Below, in pieces: positions 19,084-28,781 of a stretch of DNA of 64,000 bases (positions within the stretch are counted from its first letter, which is position 1; each line of letters opens with the position of its first letter). The stretch comes from Draconibacterium halophilum (GTDB lineage: Bacteria; Bacteroidota; Bacteroidia; Bacteroidales; Prolixibacteraceae): the NCBI RefSeq assembly GCF_010448835.1, contig NZ_CP048409.1, positions 1,243,501 to 1,307,500 on the forward strand, read 5' to 3'. The position numbers and the translations under genes were made by a program. Under the pieces are notes generated by a model, which was not told the origin of the DNA, did no database searches, and worked only from the letters and a program-made list of their open reading frames with translations.

Positions 19084-19718
19084 ATGGAAAACAAAAAAAT
19101 TGCCATATTTATTGGTATACTATGTTTATTTTTACGGGTATTACCAATAGTATAGCTCAAAACCAAACAACAGCTACAAACAAATATGAGATAGCTGTCG
19201 ACCTTCAGAACTTCTTCTCCGATGGTACCCCTGATAAAGTGTTGTTTAAACTAAACAATATTAAAAATAACCAAATAAAAGGTGCTTATCGCTTTGGTAT
19301 TGGAACTTCTTACTGGGTTGATTTATATAAAATTACTCATGATGATGAAAATTATGAGCTTACGGCAAAGCAACATAAAACAGATTTGTCTTTATCGTTA
19401 GGCTATGAATTTCAGAGAGAATATAATCGGGCTATATTTTATTATGGTGCTGATCTGGGAACTTCATTATCCAGACATGATGATATCGATTTTCCTAATG
19501 TAAATGAATATTATAAGTTGTTCTTTGTGCCTTTTGTCGGGGTGAAAGTTTTACTCAATGATAATTTGGCTGTTGCCTTTGAAGCTGGTGCCGAAAATTT
19601 TGTACAGTGGTCAAAAACAGAAGGAAGTGAGAATTTTCCTGATAATAGACAGTATCATCTTTTTTATCAATCACATTTTGATTTACCATATAGTTTAACC
19701 TTTAATTTTAATTTCTAA
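19084..19718 (+). CDS. Outer-membrane beta-barrel-like protein, 5' frameshift
   Basis: About 211 aa when joined. ATG 19084 starts a good signal peptide (MENKKIAIFIGILCLF) that falls out of frame at the T5 run 19129-19133; a sixth T gives ...LCLFFTGITNSIAQ and connects to the long frame. The mature part alternates amphipathic strands (KTDLSLSLGYEFQRE, AIFYYGADLGTSLS, FFVPFVGVKVLL, SLTFNFNF) and ends in aromatic-x-Phe, as OmpA/OmpW-like barrels do. No family name is assigned. The stop overlaps the ATG of the next ORF by one base. Confidence 0.68.
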
Positions 19719-20041
19719 TGAAACCGAATATAATTTTAACAATATTGTTTGCAATTATCTTTTTCAACACGAAAGCGCAGGAGATTTCAATTTCAAAACA
19801 AAATGATGATGATCCTACAGATGTTTGTGATAATTCCATATTATATTATAAAACATCTATATCTGGATGGCAGGATGGATATATGGAACAAATTAGTTCG
19901 ATGACAGCCGTGCGTGGCGACCTGGAACAGGCGATAAAAGACCTGCTCGAAATTCTTCCGGGTTTCTACCGAATGACCAACAACGAAGCGCTGGGCGTGG
20001 TTCTTCCAAAAATAAAAGAACTGATCGACCGCACGGTGTAA
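19718..20041 (+). CDS. Secreted hypothetical protein, possibly a chimera
   Basis: 107 aa. The first 20 residues are a signal peptide (MKPNIILTILFAIIFFNTKAQ) in AT-rich DNA continuous with the upstream gene. From about residue 60 (ISSMTAVRGDLEQAIKDLLE) base composition shifts to that of the surrounding housekeeping genes, and the sequence becomes an amphipathic-helix type, like a cytoplasmic protein C-terminus. I infer a possible fusion between an inserted gene and the tail of a resident one. No family is recognised for either half. Confidence 0.5.
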   Translation: MKPNIILTILFAIIFFNTKAQEISISKQNDDDPTDVCDNSILYYKTSISGWQDGYMEQISSMTAVRGDLEQAIKDLLEILPGFYRMTNNEALGVVLPKIKELIDRTV

Positions 20042-20066
20042 TTGCTGGATGATCGGTACTTTTTCA

Positions 20067-20106
20067 GACCTTCAAGGTTTCAAAAACCTTGAAGGTCTTT
20101 CTTTTG
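20067..20106 (+). terminator. Intrinsic terminator
   Basis: GACCTTCAAGGTTT pairs with AAACCTTGAAGGTC (14 bp, 3-base loop) and is followed by a T-rich run. It closes the 19084-20041 pair. Confidence 0.9.
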
Positions 20107-20140
20107 AAAAAAAACGTAAAACGCTGAAATATAAGCTCTA

Positions 20141-20476
20141 GTAAATCTGCGGCTAACGACTTTTTCCGTCGGATTACCAGCCGCAATTCTGCGAGAGCTT
20201 CCCTGGCGAGTAGGATTTGCCCCTGCAACTCAGCGAGAGCTTACCCGACGCGAAGGAAGGGCTCTTGCAACTCAGCGAGAGCTAAACTTTTGCAAAAGAT
20301 TGGCTCCTGCAACTCTGCGGCTAACACCTTTTTCGGTTGGATAAGCCCCCGCAACTTTGCGGCTGGTAATTTTTTGTGTAGGAGTGCCCCGCGTAAACCT
20401 GCGACAAACAACTTTTACACGAATAAAGATTTACGCAATTTTGTGGCAGGCAGTGCTTTATTGTAAGAGATTCTTC
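20141..20476. repeat. Degenerate tandem repeat, eight units of exactly 42 bp
   Basis: The core GCAACTCnGCGnnnnnC recurs at 20141, 20183, 20225, 20267, 20309, 20351, 20393 and 20435, a constant 42-base step. Core copies vary (GCAACTCAGCGAGAGCT twice; GCAACTCTGCGGCTAAC; GTAAATCTGCGGCTAAC) and the 25 bases between are poorly conserved. 42 is 14 codons: in the + frame the units read ATQREL...AP-like with one stop, but no start codon is present. It is not a CRISPR, since the repeat is degenerate and has no unique spacers. Could be a decayed repeat-protein gene or an intergenic minisatellite. Confidence 0.85.
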
Positions 20477-20575
20477 GCTGCGCTCAGAATGACAACATTC
20501 AGTATCCAGTTGAACGAAGTGAATTGAAAATCGGCCACAGCCAAATCCCTACCGATAGCGTCGGGGCATCCGGCA

Positions 20576-22026
20576 TCAAAACATCGGGCTAACGATATAC
20601 GCCAGCGATTCGCGAATTTTATCTGTATGAGGTCGCTTACGCCACTCGCGATACTTTACTTCGCGGCACTGCTGTAAATCAGCTAAAAAGTGTTGTTCTA
20701 CTTCTCGCGTAAATTCTTTTTGGTAGATAAAGGCATTGGCTTCAAAATTGGTTTCAAAACTGCGAAAGTCGAAATTGCTGGTTCCAACGCTTGAAATACA
20801 ATCGTCGACCAGGAGGTATTTGCTGTGTATAAAACCTTTCTGGTAAAGAAAGATGCGAACGCCGGCTTCCAGTAATTCTTCTACGTAGGCAAACGAGCAC
20901 CATCTGGAGATTATGGCATCCGATTTCTCGGGAATGATAATGCGCACATCAATCTGGCTGAGTGCTGCTGTTTTAAGCGCTGTTTTTAACTCGGGCGGGG
21001 CATCAGGTAGGGCGTAACAATGTATATCTTTTTTCGTGCTGCGGTAATGGCGGCAAAAAAGGCCTGTTCAATACTTTTCCAGCTGTAATCGGGGCCACTT
21101 GCCGATACTTGTACCGGAACGCCCGGAGCATCGGTAAGAGGCGGAAAATAGTTATTCCCGTATAGATTTTCTTTGGTGATAAAATACCAGTCGGCAGCAA
21201 AAATTACCTGCAGGGTGGTAGCTGCATCGCCTTCAATCTGCAAATGCGTGTCGCGCCAGTGGCCCAAACCTTTCAGGCCTTCAAGGTATCGGTCGGCAAT
21301 ATTTATGCCGCCTATAAAGCCCATTTTCCCATCGATAACAATAATTTTTCGGTGGTTGCGGTAATTGACCCGCGAAGTAAAACGCGGAAAACGAACCTCC
21401 ATAAAAGGATATATTTCGATACCGTTTGCCTGCAAATGGCGAAAAAACTTTTTTCTCAGTCCCCAACTGCCCACGTCGTCAACAATAAGACGCACCTCAA
21501 CACCTTCCTGCCGTTTTTTTATCAGCAGCTCTTTTAGTTTGTTGCCAATTTTATCGTCGGCAAAAATGTAATATTCAAGGTGAATATGGTGACGTGCCTT
21601 TTCAATAGCTTCAAAAATATGATCGAACGTTTGCTGTCCGTCTTTCAGCAGGTGAAGTGTGTTTCCGGTAGTTAGCAGCGAGTCGGAATTATTCAGCAGT
21701 AAGCGAATAAGGTGTGCCTGATTTTGTAATCCTGCTAGCGAAATAAGCTTGTTTTGTTCGATGTTTTTTAACTGCTCGGCACTCAAACGCCGCATCGCCT
21801 TCAGACTTTTTATTCCACGTCTTGAAAACATTTTTCGTTTCCGGTATTCCTGGCCGAAAACGAGGTAGAAAATCATTCCAAAAATGGGGATGAGAATCAG
21901 TATTAAAATCCAGGCGGCGGTTTTAAATGGCGAGCGTTTTTCTAAAATAATCATCAGTGCAACAGGAATGGCAGTGATTAGAAAGATCAGATAAAACCAG
22001 GTCCAGAATTGACTCCAATCGAACAT
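20576..22026 (-). CDS. cls: Cardiolipin synthase, frameshifted
   Basis: Joined length about 484 aa. Condenses phosphatidylglycerol to cardiolipin in the inner membrane. Two N-terminal TM segments (FWTWFYLIFLITAIPVALMI and TAAWILILILIPIFGMIFYL), then two phospholipase-D HKD motifs: NYRNHRKIIVIDGKMGFIGG in the first half and IHSKYLLVDDCISSVGTSN in the second. The frame breaks at TPYLMP, where minus-strand CCCC (20997-21000) should be CCCCC, giving TPYLMPPPELKTAL. With the correction the enzyme is complete. Confidence 0.92.
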
Positions 22027-22109
22027 ATTTTTGAATTTTGTTTAGGTAAATTTCTAAATTTATTTGAGTAAAAACAATATTTGTTTCATATTCGTTGTTA
22101 ATGATAGAG

Positions 22110-22541
22110 ATGAAGAGGATTAAATACATATTACTGTGGATGTTCGTAGGAGGAGCTGTGTTTTTCTATGCTTGTTCGGGGCCAAAAAATATGGCGAAAA
22201 ACGAAACATCGAGTGTTGAGGTAACCGGAGAAGACAGTGTTGAGTATGACGTGGAAACATTTAACTCCAATTTCGACTCATGGTATCAACTGCAAAATAC
22301 TCCGGCCAGCTATCGGTCGCAATCGTATTACGAGAGTTGGAACCAACAATATGTAAGTGCCTGGAATGCGAAATGCGCCTCACCATCGCGCAATTGGTCG
22401 TTTGAACCGGTTGTTGGCTACGATCCTACTGAAGATTATGGTTTTGAGATGAACCACAAACTATTCTACTACTTTATGTACGTGGAACGAGTTCTGAAAA
22501 AGCAGATCATTCCCGGAGGTCCACACGTGGTGTTTAAGTAG
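22110..22541 (+). CDS. DUF6146-type lipoprotein
   Basis: About 143 aa from ATG 22110 (other in-frame starts at 22095 TTG and 22101). Lipoprotein signal MKRIKYILLWMFVGGAVFFYAC with a Cys lipobox. The mature part has NFDSWYQLQ, YYESWNQQYVSAWN and NHKLFYYFMYVERVLKKQ, the pattern I associate with the Bacteroidota-only family DUF6146. Function unknown. Divergent from cls. Confidence 0.78.
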   Translation: MKRIKYILLWMFVGGAVFFYACSGPKNMAKNETSSVEVTGEDSVEYDVETFNSNFDSWYQLQNTPASYRSQSYYESWNQQYVSAWNAKCASPSRNWSFEPVVGYDPTEDYGFEMNHKLFYYFMYVERVLKKQIIPGGPHVVFK

Positions 22542-23155
22542 TGGAATTCATGAGGTTCCCTCCTAGAGTCAGATGACTGGATTCTTCCTTCAAGTATTAT
22601 AGTTAAGCAGAAGAAACTGGCTTTTGCCCTATCGGGCTGATTTTACTTTTTGTCTTGAGAAAATAAGTAAACAAAAAACTCAAGGCTGCGCCTGACTCGC
22701 TCGGAAAAGCCCTGCCTACCGGCAGGCAGGTACGCGGCGCCAACTAAAATTTCTGAAACTTCCCGATGCTACGATCGGGACAGGCAGTCGTACCTCCTCA
22801 AACCTGCCGGCCGGCAGGCGGGCATCAGTAATTTTTGAACGTCGTCACCACTTGTTTTCCGGTTCATCAGCCGAGGCCAGGCTTCGATGTCGCTGACGTT
22901 ACAATTGTAGACGGCCTCTTTTGGTCTTTACGCGGAGTTGAAATAAAATTTTAGGGAGAGCGGGAAGCTCCGGGTGTGCGAGGAGATCACCCGTCCGAAC
23001 TTCAGTTTTATAAGAACGTAGAGTGAAGGCAAAAAGAAGACTTGACTTTTTTGCTTCGTTTTTGTGGTAAGACAAAAATGAAGGCCGCCGGCAGGCCGCA
23101 ATTCCGAAGATTTTGGGTGTCGTTTAATAGTTGCAATCTGCCGTCTTGGATGATT
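22542..23155. repeat. Intergenic mosaic of Bacteroidota repeat elements
   Basis: About 610 bases without a gene. An inverted pair TTTTTGTCTT (22647-22656) and AAGACAAAAA (23069-23078) brackets about 430 bp. Inside are CCTGCC...GGCAGG palindromes (about 22714-22731 and 22803-22822), a CCCGATGC...GATCGGG stem and other GC-rich dyads. The composition differs from both flanking genes. I read it as a nested or composite non-autonomous repeat of the type scattered between Bacteroidota genes. Confidence 0.6.
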
Positions 23156-24205
23156 CTAAATAGCCGTATTTCGGTAAATTACCAATTTGTCTTTCCCTAT
23201 TGATTCCGATTGTCCTGTAGTTCCGGGCAGAGAAGGTGCTTTTATACCACTGCCAAACTGCATGTGCCCGGTGTAAACATGAGCTTCGTCCCACAACCCG
23301 GCATCAATAAAAGTATGTAGTAGTTGCCGGCCTCCTTCTACAATTAACGAGAGTACATTTTTTTGATGCAGCACTTCCAGCATTTGAGGAAGAAGCTGAG
23401 CTGAGAAATCAATTTTAATGAATTCTGTTTTGTTGTGGGTATGGTTTTTAAGTGCGTTAAAAACAATTGTTTCTGTTGAGTTATCAAATAAGTTGAGCTT
23501 CTTATTCAAACGTAACTCCCGGTCTAAAACAATTCGCAAAGGATTTTTTCCTTTAATAAGCCTGACTGTTAGCGAAGGGTTATCTTTTTCGGCGGTGTTT
23601 GTGCCCACTATAATTGCATCTTCTTCCGCACGCATTTGATGAACCCGCAATAATGCCCGCGGACCGGTAATCCAGGTTGGCTCTCCGTAGTTTTCAGCAC
23701 TTCGTTCAACATCAATAAACCCATCAGTAGTTTGTGCCCATTTTAGCAAAATGTAGGGGCGTTGTTTCTGGTGAAAAGTAAAAAAGCGCCGGTTCAGCTC
23801 GTCGCATTCTTTTTTCAGAATACCTGTTTTTACTTCAACACCGGCATTCTGTAGTTTTTCTATTCCTTTTCCGGCAACTTTGGCAAACGGATCGATGCTG
23901 CCAATTACCACACGCGGAATTTGTTTCTGGATGATCAGGTTGGAGCAGGGAGGTGTTAAACCGTAATGTGCACAGGGTTCCAGCGAAACATAAATGGTGC
24001 TTTCTTTCAGTTTTTCCGCGTCGGTAACCGAGTTTATGGCATTCACCTCGGCATGCGCCTGCCCGTGTTTTTGGTGATACCCTTCGCCGATTATCGTGTT
24101 GTTGTACACGATAACACAACCCACCATCGGGTTGGGCGAAACATGTCCGGCACCCAGGCGGGCCAGCTCGATACAGCGAGCCATATATTTTTCTTCGGTT
24201 GTCAT
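23156..24205 (-). CDS. ribD: Bifunctional diaminohydroxyphosphoribosylaminopyrimidine deaminase / reductase
   Basis: About 349 aa from ATG 24205 (MTTEEKYMARCIELA); an upstream in-frame Met lies in the promoter region and is unlikely. Two riboflavin-pathway steps. The N-terminal deaminase has the zinc site HAEVNAI and EPCAHYGLTPPC (His, two Cys) after GAGHVSPNPMVGCVIV; the C-terminal reductase begins RPYILLKWAQTTDGFI and contains VEGGRQLLHTFIDAGLWDE. Head-to-head with prmC across 40 bases. Confidence 0.96.
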   Translation of the reverse strand: MTTEEKYMARCIELARLGAGHVSPNPMVGCVIVYNNTIIGEGYHQKHGQAHAEVNAINSVTDAEKLKESTIYVSLEPCAHYGLTPPCSNLIIQKQIPRVVIGSIDPFAKVAGKGIEKLQNAGVEVKTGILKKECDELNRRFFTFHQKQRPYILLKWAQTTDGFIDVERSAENYGEPTWITGPRALLRVHQMRAEEDAIIVGTNTAEKDNPSLTVRLIKGKNPLRIVLDRELRLNKKLNLFDNSTETIVFNALKNHTHNKTEFIKIDFSAQLLPQMLEVLHQKNVLSLIVEGGRQLLHTFIDAGLWDEAHVYTGHMQFGSGIKAPSLPGTTGQSESIGKDKLVIYRNTAI

Positions 24206-24245
24206 TTTCAAAGAAAGACTAAATTTGTAGCAACAAAAGTACACA
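24206..24245. promoter_or_regulatory. Divergent promoter region ribD/prmC
   Basis: Only 40 bases separate the two starts. TAAATTTG on the + strand (about 24222) and TACTTTTG on the minus strand (about 24238-24231) fit the Bacteroidota -7 element TAnnTTTG for prmC and ribD. Their -33 boxes are not clear, so this is a tentative assignment. Confidence 0.4.
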
Positions 24246-25085
24246 ATGCAGAAAACTATTCAATACATCCGTGCAGAATTGGCACCGTATTATCCCGAAA
24301 CCGAAATTTCAGGGTTCATACAAATGATTATGAATAGCGTGTTGCGAATGTCGTACACGCAAATGATTTTGGAAAAAGACCGGGTGTTGGAAACAACTGA
24401 ATCGGACGGGATAAACGTGATTGTTGAGCGACTGAAAAGACACGAGCCCATTCAATATATTTTGGGTGTTGCCGAATTTTATGGATTACAGCTGGATGTG
24501 AAACCGGGAGTTTTGATTCCCCGGCCGGAAACCGAAGAGTTGGTGGAGTGGATTAGCAAAACAGAAATTCCTGAGCAGGCAAGAATCCTCGACGTTGGCA
24601 CAGGCAGCGGTTGTATTGCACTGGCATTAAAAAATGAGTTGCCCACTGTTGAGATCATGGCTGTTGATGTATCGGAAAATGTACTTACACTTGCAACCGG
24701 GAATGCAATAAGAAATGAGCTTGAAGTTACATTTAAACAAGCCGACATATTAAACTGGCCACAATATTCGTGGCCACAATTTGATGTAATTGTAAGTAAC
24801 CCGCCTTATGTAATGGAACGCGAAAAAAAGCAGATGGAAGCCAATGTGCTGGAGTACGAACCCGAATTGGCGTTGTTTGTGAGCGACACCGATCCGCTGA
24901 TTTTTTACCGGGCCATTGCAAAGTTTGCTTCAAAACAATTAAATGAAGGTGGATTCCTGTTTTTTGAAATTAACGAAAACCTGGGAGATGAAATGGTGGG
25001 GCTTGTTAACCAGTTGGGATTTAAGTCGATAGAATTACGTCGCGATTTGAATAATAAAAATCGCATGCTTCGATGTCAAAAATAA
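24246..25085 (+). CDS. prmC: Release factor glutamine N5-methyltransferase
   Basis: 279 aa. Methylates the GGQ glutamine of RF1/RF2. The N-terminal helical domain is followed by GVLIPRPETEELVEWI, the SAM-binding DVGTGSGCIALAL and the substrate-binding NPPY at 185-188 (VSNPPYVMEREKKQM). Length and motifs are diagnostic. Confidence 0.96.
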   Translation: MQKTIQYIRAELAPYYPETEISGFIQMIMNSVLRMSYTQMILEKDRVLETTESDGINVIVERLKRHEPIQYILGVAEFYGLQLDVKPGVLIPRPETEELVEWISKTEIPEQARILDVGTGSGCIALALKNELPTVEIMAVDVSENVLTLATGNAIRNELEVTFKQADILNWPQYSWPQFDVIVSNPPYVMEREKKQMEANVLEYEPELALFVSDTDPLIFYRAIAKFASKQLNEGGFLFFEINENLGDEMVGLVNQLGFKSIELRRDLNNKNRMLRCQK

Positions 25086-25167
25086 ATGGTTTCGATATCA
25101 TGAAAAACAGATTTTACCGTTTGTTTTTGAAAACGATTATTTATTTTGCAGTGACTAAATCTAATAA

Positions 25168-26232
25168 GTGAGAAAAGTAATCCTTAAAATACTGTCTCTA
25201 GTCAATATTCTTCTGGCGTTGGCTCTTGCGGCATCGTATCTTTCGGTGTACATCCCGCCCGATAAATACTGGCTGCCGTCGCTATTCGGAATGGCCTATC
25301 CATTTTTACTGGGTGGCAACATCATATTTATTGTACTCTGGATTTTGTTTAAACCGCGTTACACATTGTTGTCGTTGGGGGTAATTCTTTTAGGCTGGGG
25401 TTACGTTACGCGTTTTATGCAGATCAATGGCAAAGGCAGCGAGGAGGCAAATATTAAAGTAGTGTCCTATAATGTGAAACACTTTGTAGCCGACACCAGC
25501 GGAACTCAGAAAGAAAATGCAACAAAAATTATCTCGTTTTTAGCTGATCAGAATGCAGATATTATTTGCTTGCAGGAAGCCCGTTTGCGAAAGAACAGCA
25601 TTTTTAACCTGGCACAAACGGTTAAAGACCTGCAATCGATAAAACACTACCAGTTTGCACGCTCGAGTACAACCTACGGGTCGGTAACCATGACCCGCTA
25701 CCCGATTGTAAACATGGGAGAAATCAGGTTTGAGAACTCACGAAATATTACCATTTATACTGATGTTTTAATCGACACAGATACCGTTCGGATTTTTAAT
25801 ATTCATTTACAGTCGTATCACATCAATCCTGATAAATATTCAATTATTGAATCGCCGGGATTAAACGAAGAAAAGGATTTGGAAGAGGTGAAAGAAATGG
25901 GAGCGAAATTTAAAGAGGCCTTTCAGTTGCGGGCCGAACAAGTTCGCGAAATTCGCAAATATGTTGATGAGTCGCCTCATAATGTGATTGTTTGCGGCGA
26001 TTTTAACGATACTCCGGTTTCTTTTTCGTACCGTACTTTGGCCAGCGGATTAACTGATGCTTTTGTGAATTCAGGACAGGGGATAGGACGTACCTACATT
26101 GGAAAGCTGCCTTCGTTCCGAATTGATTACATTATGCATGGCGATGGTTTTGAGTCGTACAATTTTGAAACACTCGATTACCGCATGTCCGATCACTTAC
26201 CGGTTAGCTGTAGCCTGTTAAAAATGGATTAG
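25168..26232 (+). CDS. Membrane-anchored endonuclease/exonuclease/phosphatase-family protein
   Basis: 354 aa from a GTG at 25168; a TAA lies immediately upstream in frame, so no earlier start exists. Three N-terminal hydrophobic segments (residues about 5-90) precede an EEP catalytic domain: VVSYNVKHF, ADIICLQEA (metal Glu), HLQSYH, NVIVCGDFNDTPVS (Asp/Asn) and DYRMSDHLPV (final Asp-His). Likely a periplasmic or membrane-bound phosphodiesterase/sphingomyelinase-like enzyme; the substrate is unknown. Its stop overlaps that of ribF by 4 bases (convergent). Confidence 0.88.
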   Translation: MRKVILKILSLVNILLALALAASYLSVYIPPDKYWLPSLFGMAYPFLLGGNIIFIVLWILFKPRYTLLSLGVILLGWGYVTRFMQINGKGSEEANIKVVSYNVKHFVADTSGTQKENATKIISFLADQNADIICLQEARLRKNSIFNLAQTVKDLQSIKHYQFARSSTTYGSVTMTRYPIVNMGEIRFENSRNITIYTDVLIDTDTVRIFNIHLQSYHINPDKYSIIESPGLNEEKDLEEVKEMGAKFKEAFQLRAEQVREIRKYVDESPHNVIVCGDFNDTPVSFSYRTLASGLTDAFVNSGQGIGRTYIGKLPSFRIDYIMHGDGFESYNFETLDYRMSDHLPVSCSLLKMD

Positions 26233-27163
26233 TGATGTGCAAGTAATTTTACGGCAACTTCTTTATCGGTTTTAAGTTGCTTCACCAATGCTTCAATGCC
26301 TGAGAATTTCTGCTCTTCCCTGATTTTGTCGATAAAAATGAGGGTGATATTATTGCCGTACATATCTCCTGAAAAATCAAAAATATTTACTTCTATACTT
26401 CGGTTATCGGCATTGTTGTTAAAGGTTGGTCGCGTGCCAATATTCAGCATTCCTTTATACTGCTTGTCTTCAATCTCAATTAAAACAGCATACACACCGT
26501 AACCCGGAATAATTTTATATTTATCAGATGCTTCAATGTTTGCCGTGGGGAAACCCAGTTTGCGGCCCAGTTGCATCCCTTTTACTACGGTTCCGTGCAG
26601 TGTGAACTCATAGCCCAGATATTGATTGGCTTTTTTTATATCTCCCGATTGCAGCGCTTCTCTGATTTTTGTAGAGCTAACTTTTTCTGCTTCTACCGAC
26701 AATGCATCGGTCTTTTTAACCTCGAAATTGTTCTTTTCAGCACATTCTTTCAAGTATTCATAGCCGCCCTCACGGTTTTTGCCAAAGCGGTGGTCGTAGC
26801 CCACAACCAAACACCGTGTGCCTATTTTATTCACCAATAAATCTTTTACAAATTGGGTGTATGATAACTCCGCAAACTCTTTATTAAAAGGATAGATAAT
26901 CAGGTGATCGACGCCAAACTTTTCAAAAAGCTTAATTTTCTCATTTTTGGTTGTCAGCAAACGTAGGCTTTTATCATTTGGCGAAGTAACAATTCGTGGG
27001 TGGGGTAAAAGGTAAAGATCACCGTTTCGCCATTCATTTCTCTGGCCAAAAATTTTAACTCTTCAATAACCGACTGATGGCCTTTGTGCAGCCCATCGAA
27101 GGTGCCGATAGTTACCACAGGGTTACGGGCATTAAAATCATCAAGCGAATAATGAATCTTCAC
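26229..27163 (-). CDS. ribF: Bifunctional riboflavin kinase/FAD synthetase, frameshifted
   Basis: Makes FMN and FAD. The N-terminal FAD-synthetase part (VTIGTFDGLHKGHQSV, nucleotidyltransferase GxFDGxHxGH) starts at 27163; the frame breaks after TVIFTFYP at minus-strand CCCC (27002-27005). A fifth C gives FYPHPRIVTSPNDKSLRLL and joins the second frame, which has CLVVGYDHRFGKNREGG and the riboflavin kinase domain (GRKLGFPTANIE, GVYAVLIEI, GMLNIGTRPTF). About 311 aa joined. Essential in most bacteria, so an assembly error is the best reading. Confidence 0.92.
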
Positions 27164-27599
27164 TGGTTTTGTATAAAATGTTTTGCGCTACAAACCTATT
27201 GAAAATTTTAAAGCAATTAAAGGCGTAGTGTTGAATCAGGTTAAAATTATGCGAAGTAAAAAAGGTTTTATAATCGTTTTTGCCCAAATATTATTCATTC
27301 AAACCCTTTGTTTATACATTTGTAATCATCTTAATGCACAATTGAACCCATAAAAATTGTTATTTTCTTTGATTGCTATTTTCGATGTATGCAAAATTGT
27401 TAATTTTACGGCCTTTATATTGAAACGAGCAACCTTGGTCAGATCACTTCAGGTTTAAACCAATTTGCACGATTACGATGATACCTTATTGGTAGCTTAT
27501 ATTAATCAGATGAAACGAGCATCACAAAATTTGCCCAACGGGAGCAAGATTAAAAGCGAGTTACATGAGTTACCGCTGAATGTGAACAACTTTAATCGA
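27164..27599. other. Intergenic region upstream of the thioredoxin-fold lipoprotein
   Basis: About 430 AT-rich bases between divergent genes. An upstream in-frame extension of the next gene (from 27465) lacks a signal and is probably untranslated. TACATTTG-type -7 boxes occur but no good -33 partner was found. Confidence 0.4.
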
Positions 27600-28766
27600 A
27601 TGACAAACATGACGTACAGAGTTTTATTTTTTTTAGTGGCTGCCCTGCTTGTTTTGGGAGGGTGTAAGCAAGACAAAGAGTTTACAATTCGTGGTAAAAT
27701 CACACACGCAGAAGACGAAACCATTGTTTTGGAAGAATTGCATACTACTTCGCTGAAAAAGATAGCAGAAACAAAAATCAATACAAAAGGAGAGTTTGAG
27801 ATTTCGGCAATGACCGGAATTCCGACATTTTATCTTTTAAAACTTAGCGACCAGAACTTTATCACCTTGTTGGTCGACTCGGCAGAAACAGTTACCATTG
27901 AAGCCGATGCAGCTAATTTTGATCGCGAATACAATGTTGAAGGATCGCTCGGATCAGCTCAGGTGAAGATGTTGGATTCGAAGCTCAAAGATACCAGACA
28001 TAAACTGGACTCGCTAAGGTCATTAGATAATTTATATGCCGGCAACCCGGAGTATGATAATGTAAGACCACGATGGGCGGAAGAATATAATGAGATTGTT
28101 CAGGAACAAATAGAGTTCTCCACAAATTTTGTTCGCGAAAATCCGTTTTCAATGGCCAGTGTGCTGGCACTTTATCAGAAGTTCAATCCCGAAGATGAAT
28201 CGTTTATTGTTCGAGATTTGCAGGTGATGAAAACAGCTGCTTCGGCCTTAAATACTATTTATCCAAAATCAGAACAGGTACAGGCACTTTATAACAATAC
28301 CCTGCAGATTGTGCGTAATGAACAGTCGGCAAATATGCAACGGTTTATTCAGGAACAAGGCGATAACAGCCCTGATATTGTTTTGCCCGATCCTGAAGGA
28401 AATGAAGTGGCCTTATCATCGTTGCGCGGCAAAGTAGTTTTGCTGCAATTCTGGGCTGCTGTCGATCGTGGATCGCGAATTCAAAACCCGGTTTTGGTAG
28501 AAGCTTACAAAAAGTACCATCGCAAAGGTTTCGAAATTTACCAGGTAAGTGTTGATCAAAATCGGGCTGAGTGGGTAGATGCCATCGATCAGGATAAACT
28601 GTCCTGGATAAATGTTGGTGATATGGAAGGAAGTAAACTAGCTGCAGCAGTTTATAATGTGCAGAATATTCCATTTAATTATTTGCTTAATGAGGAAGGC
28701 GAGATTGTTGCCAAAAACCTAAAAGGACCGGCTTTAGATAAAGCACTGGCTCGACTTCTCGACTAG
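27600..28766 (+). CDS. TlpA/thioredoxin-fold lipoprotein with DUF4369-like N-terminus, no catalytic cysteines
   Basis: About 388 aa from ATG 27600 (27609 is also possible); chosen because MTYRVLFFLVAALLVLGGC is a lipoprotein signal. The N-terminal domain (FTIRGKITHAEDETIVLEEL...TKINTKGEFEI) has the DUF4369 layout common on Bacteroidota thiol-disulfide proteins. The C-terminal AhpC/TlpA fold (PEGNEVALSSLRGKVVLLQFWA) should carry CxxC after FWA, but reads AVDRGSR instead. The fold continues normally (YQVSVDQNRAEW, NIPFNYLLNEEG). Probably a non-redox derivative. Confidence 0.82.
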   Translation: MTNMTYRVLFFLVAALLVLGGCKQDKEFTIRGKITHAEDETIVLEELHTTSLKKIAETKINTKGEFEISAMTGIPTFYLLKLSDQNFITLLVDSAETVTIEADAANFDREYNVEGSLGSAQVKMLDSKLKDTRHKLDSLRSLDNLYAGNPEYDNVRPRWAEEYNEIVQEQIEFSTNFVRENPFSMASVLALYQKFNPEDESFIVRDLQVMKTAASALNTIYPKSEQVQALYNNTLQIVRNEQSANMQRFIQEQGDNSPDIVLPDPEGNEVALSSLRGKVVLLQFWAAVDRGSRIQNPVLVEAYKKYHRKGFEIYQVSVDQNRAEWVDAIDQDKLSWINVGDMEGSKLAAAVYNVQNIPFNYLLNEEGEIVAKNLKGPALDKALARLLD

Positions 28767-28781
28767 TATAAAACTGGCAAA

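Noticed and set aside
20141..20476. CRISPR array
   Set aside because: The 42-bp units are degenerate, there is no invariant repeat of 24-40 bp and no unique spacers, and no cas genes are near.
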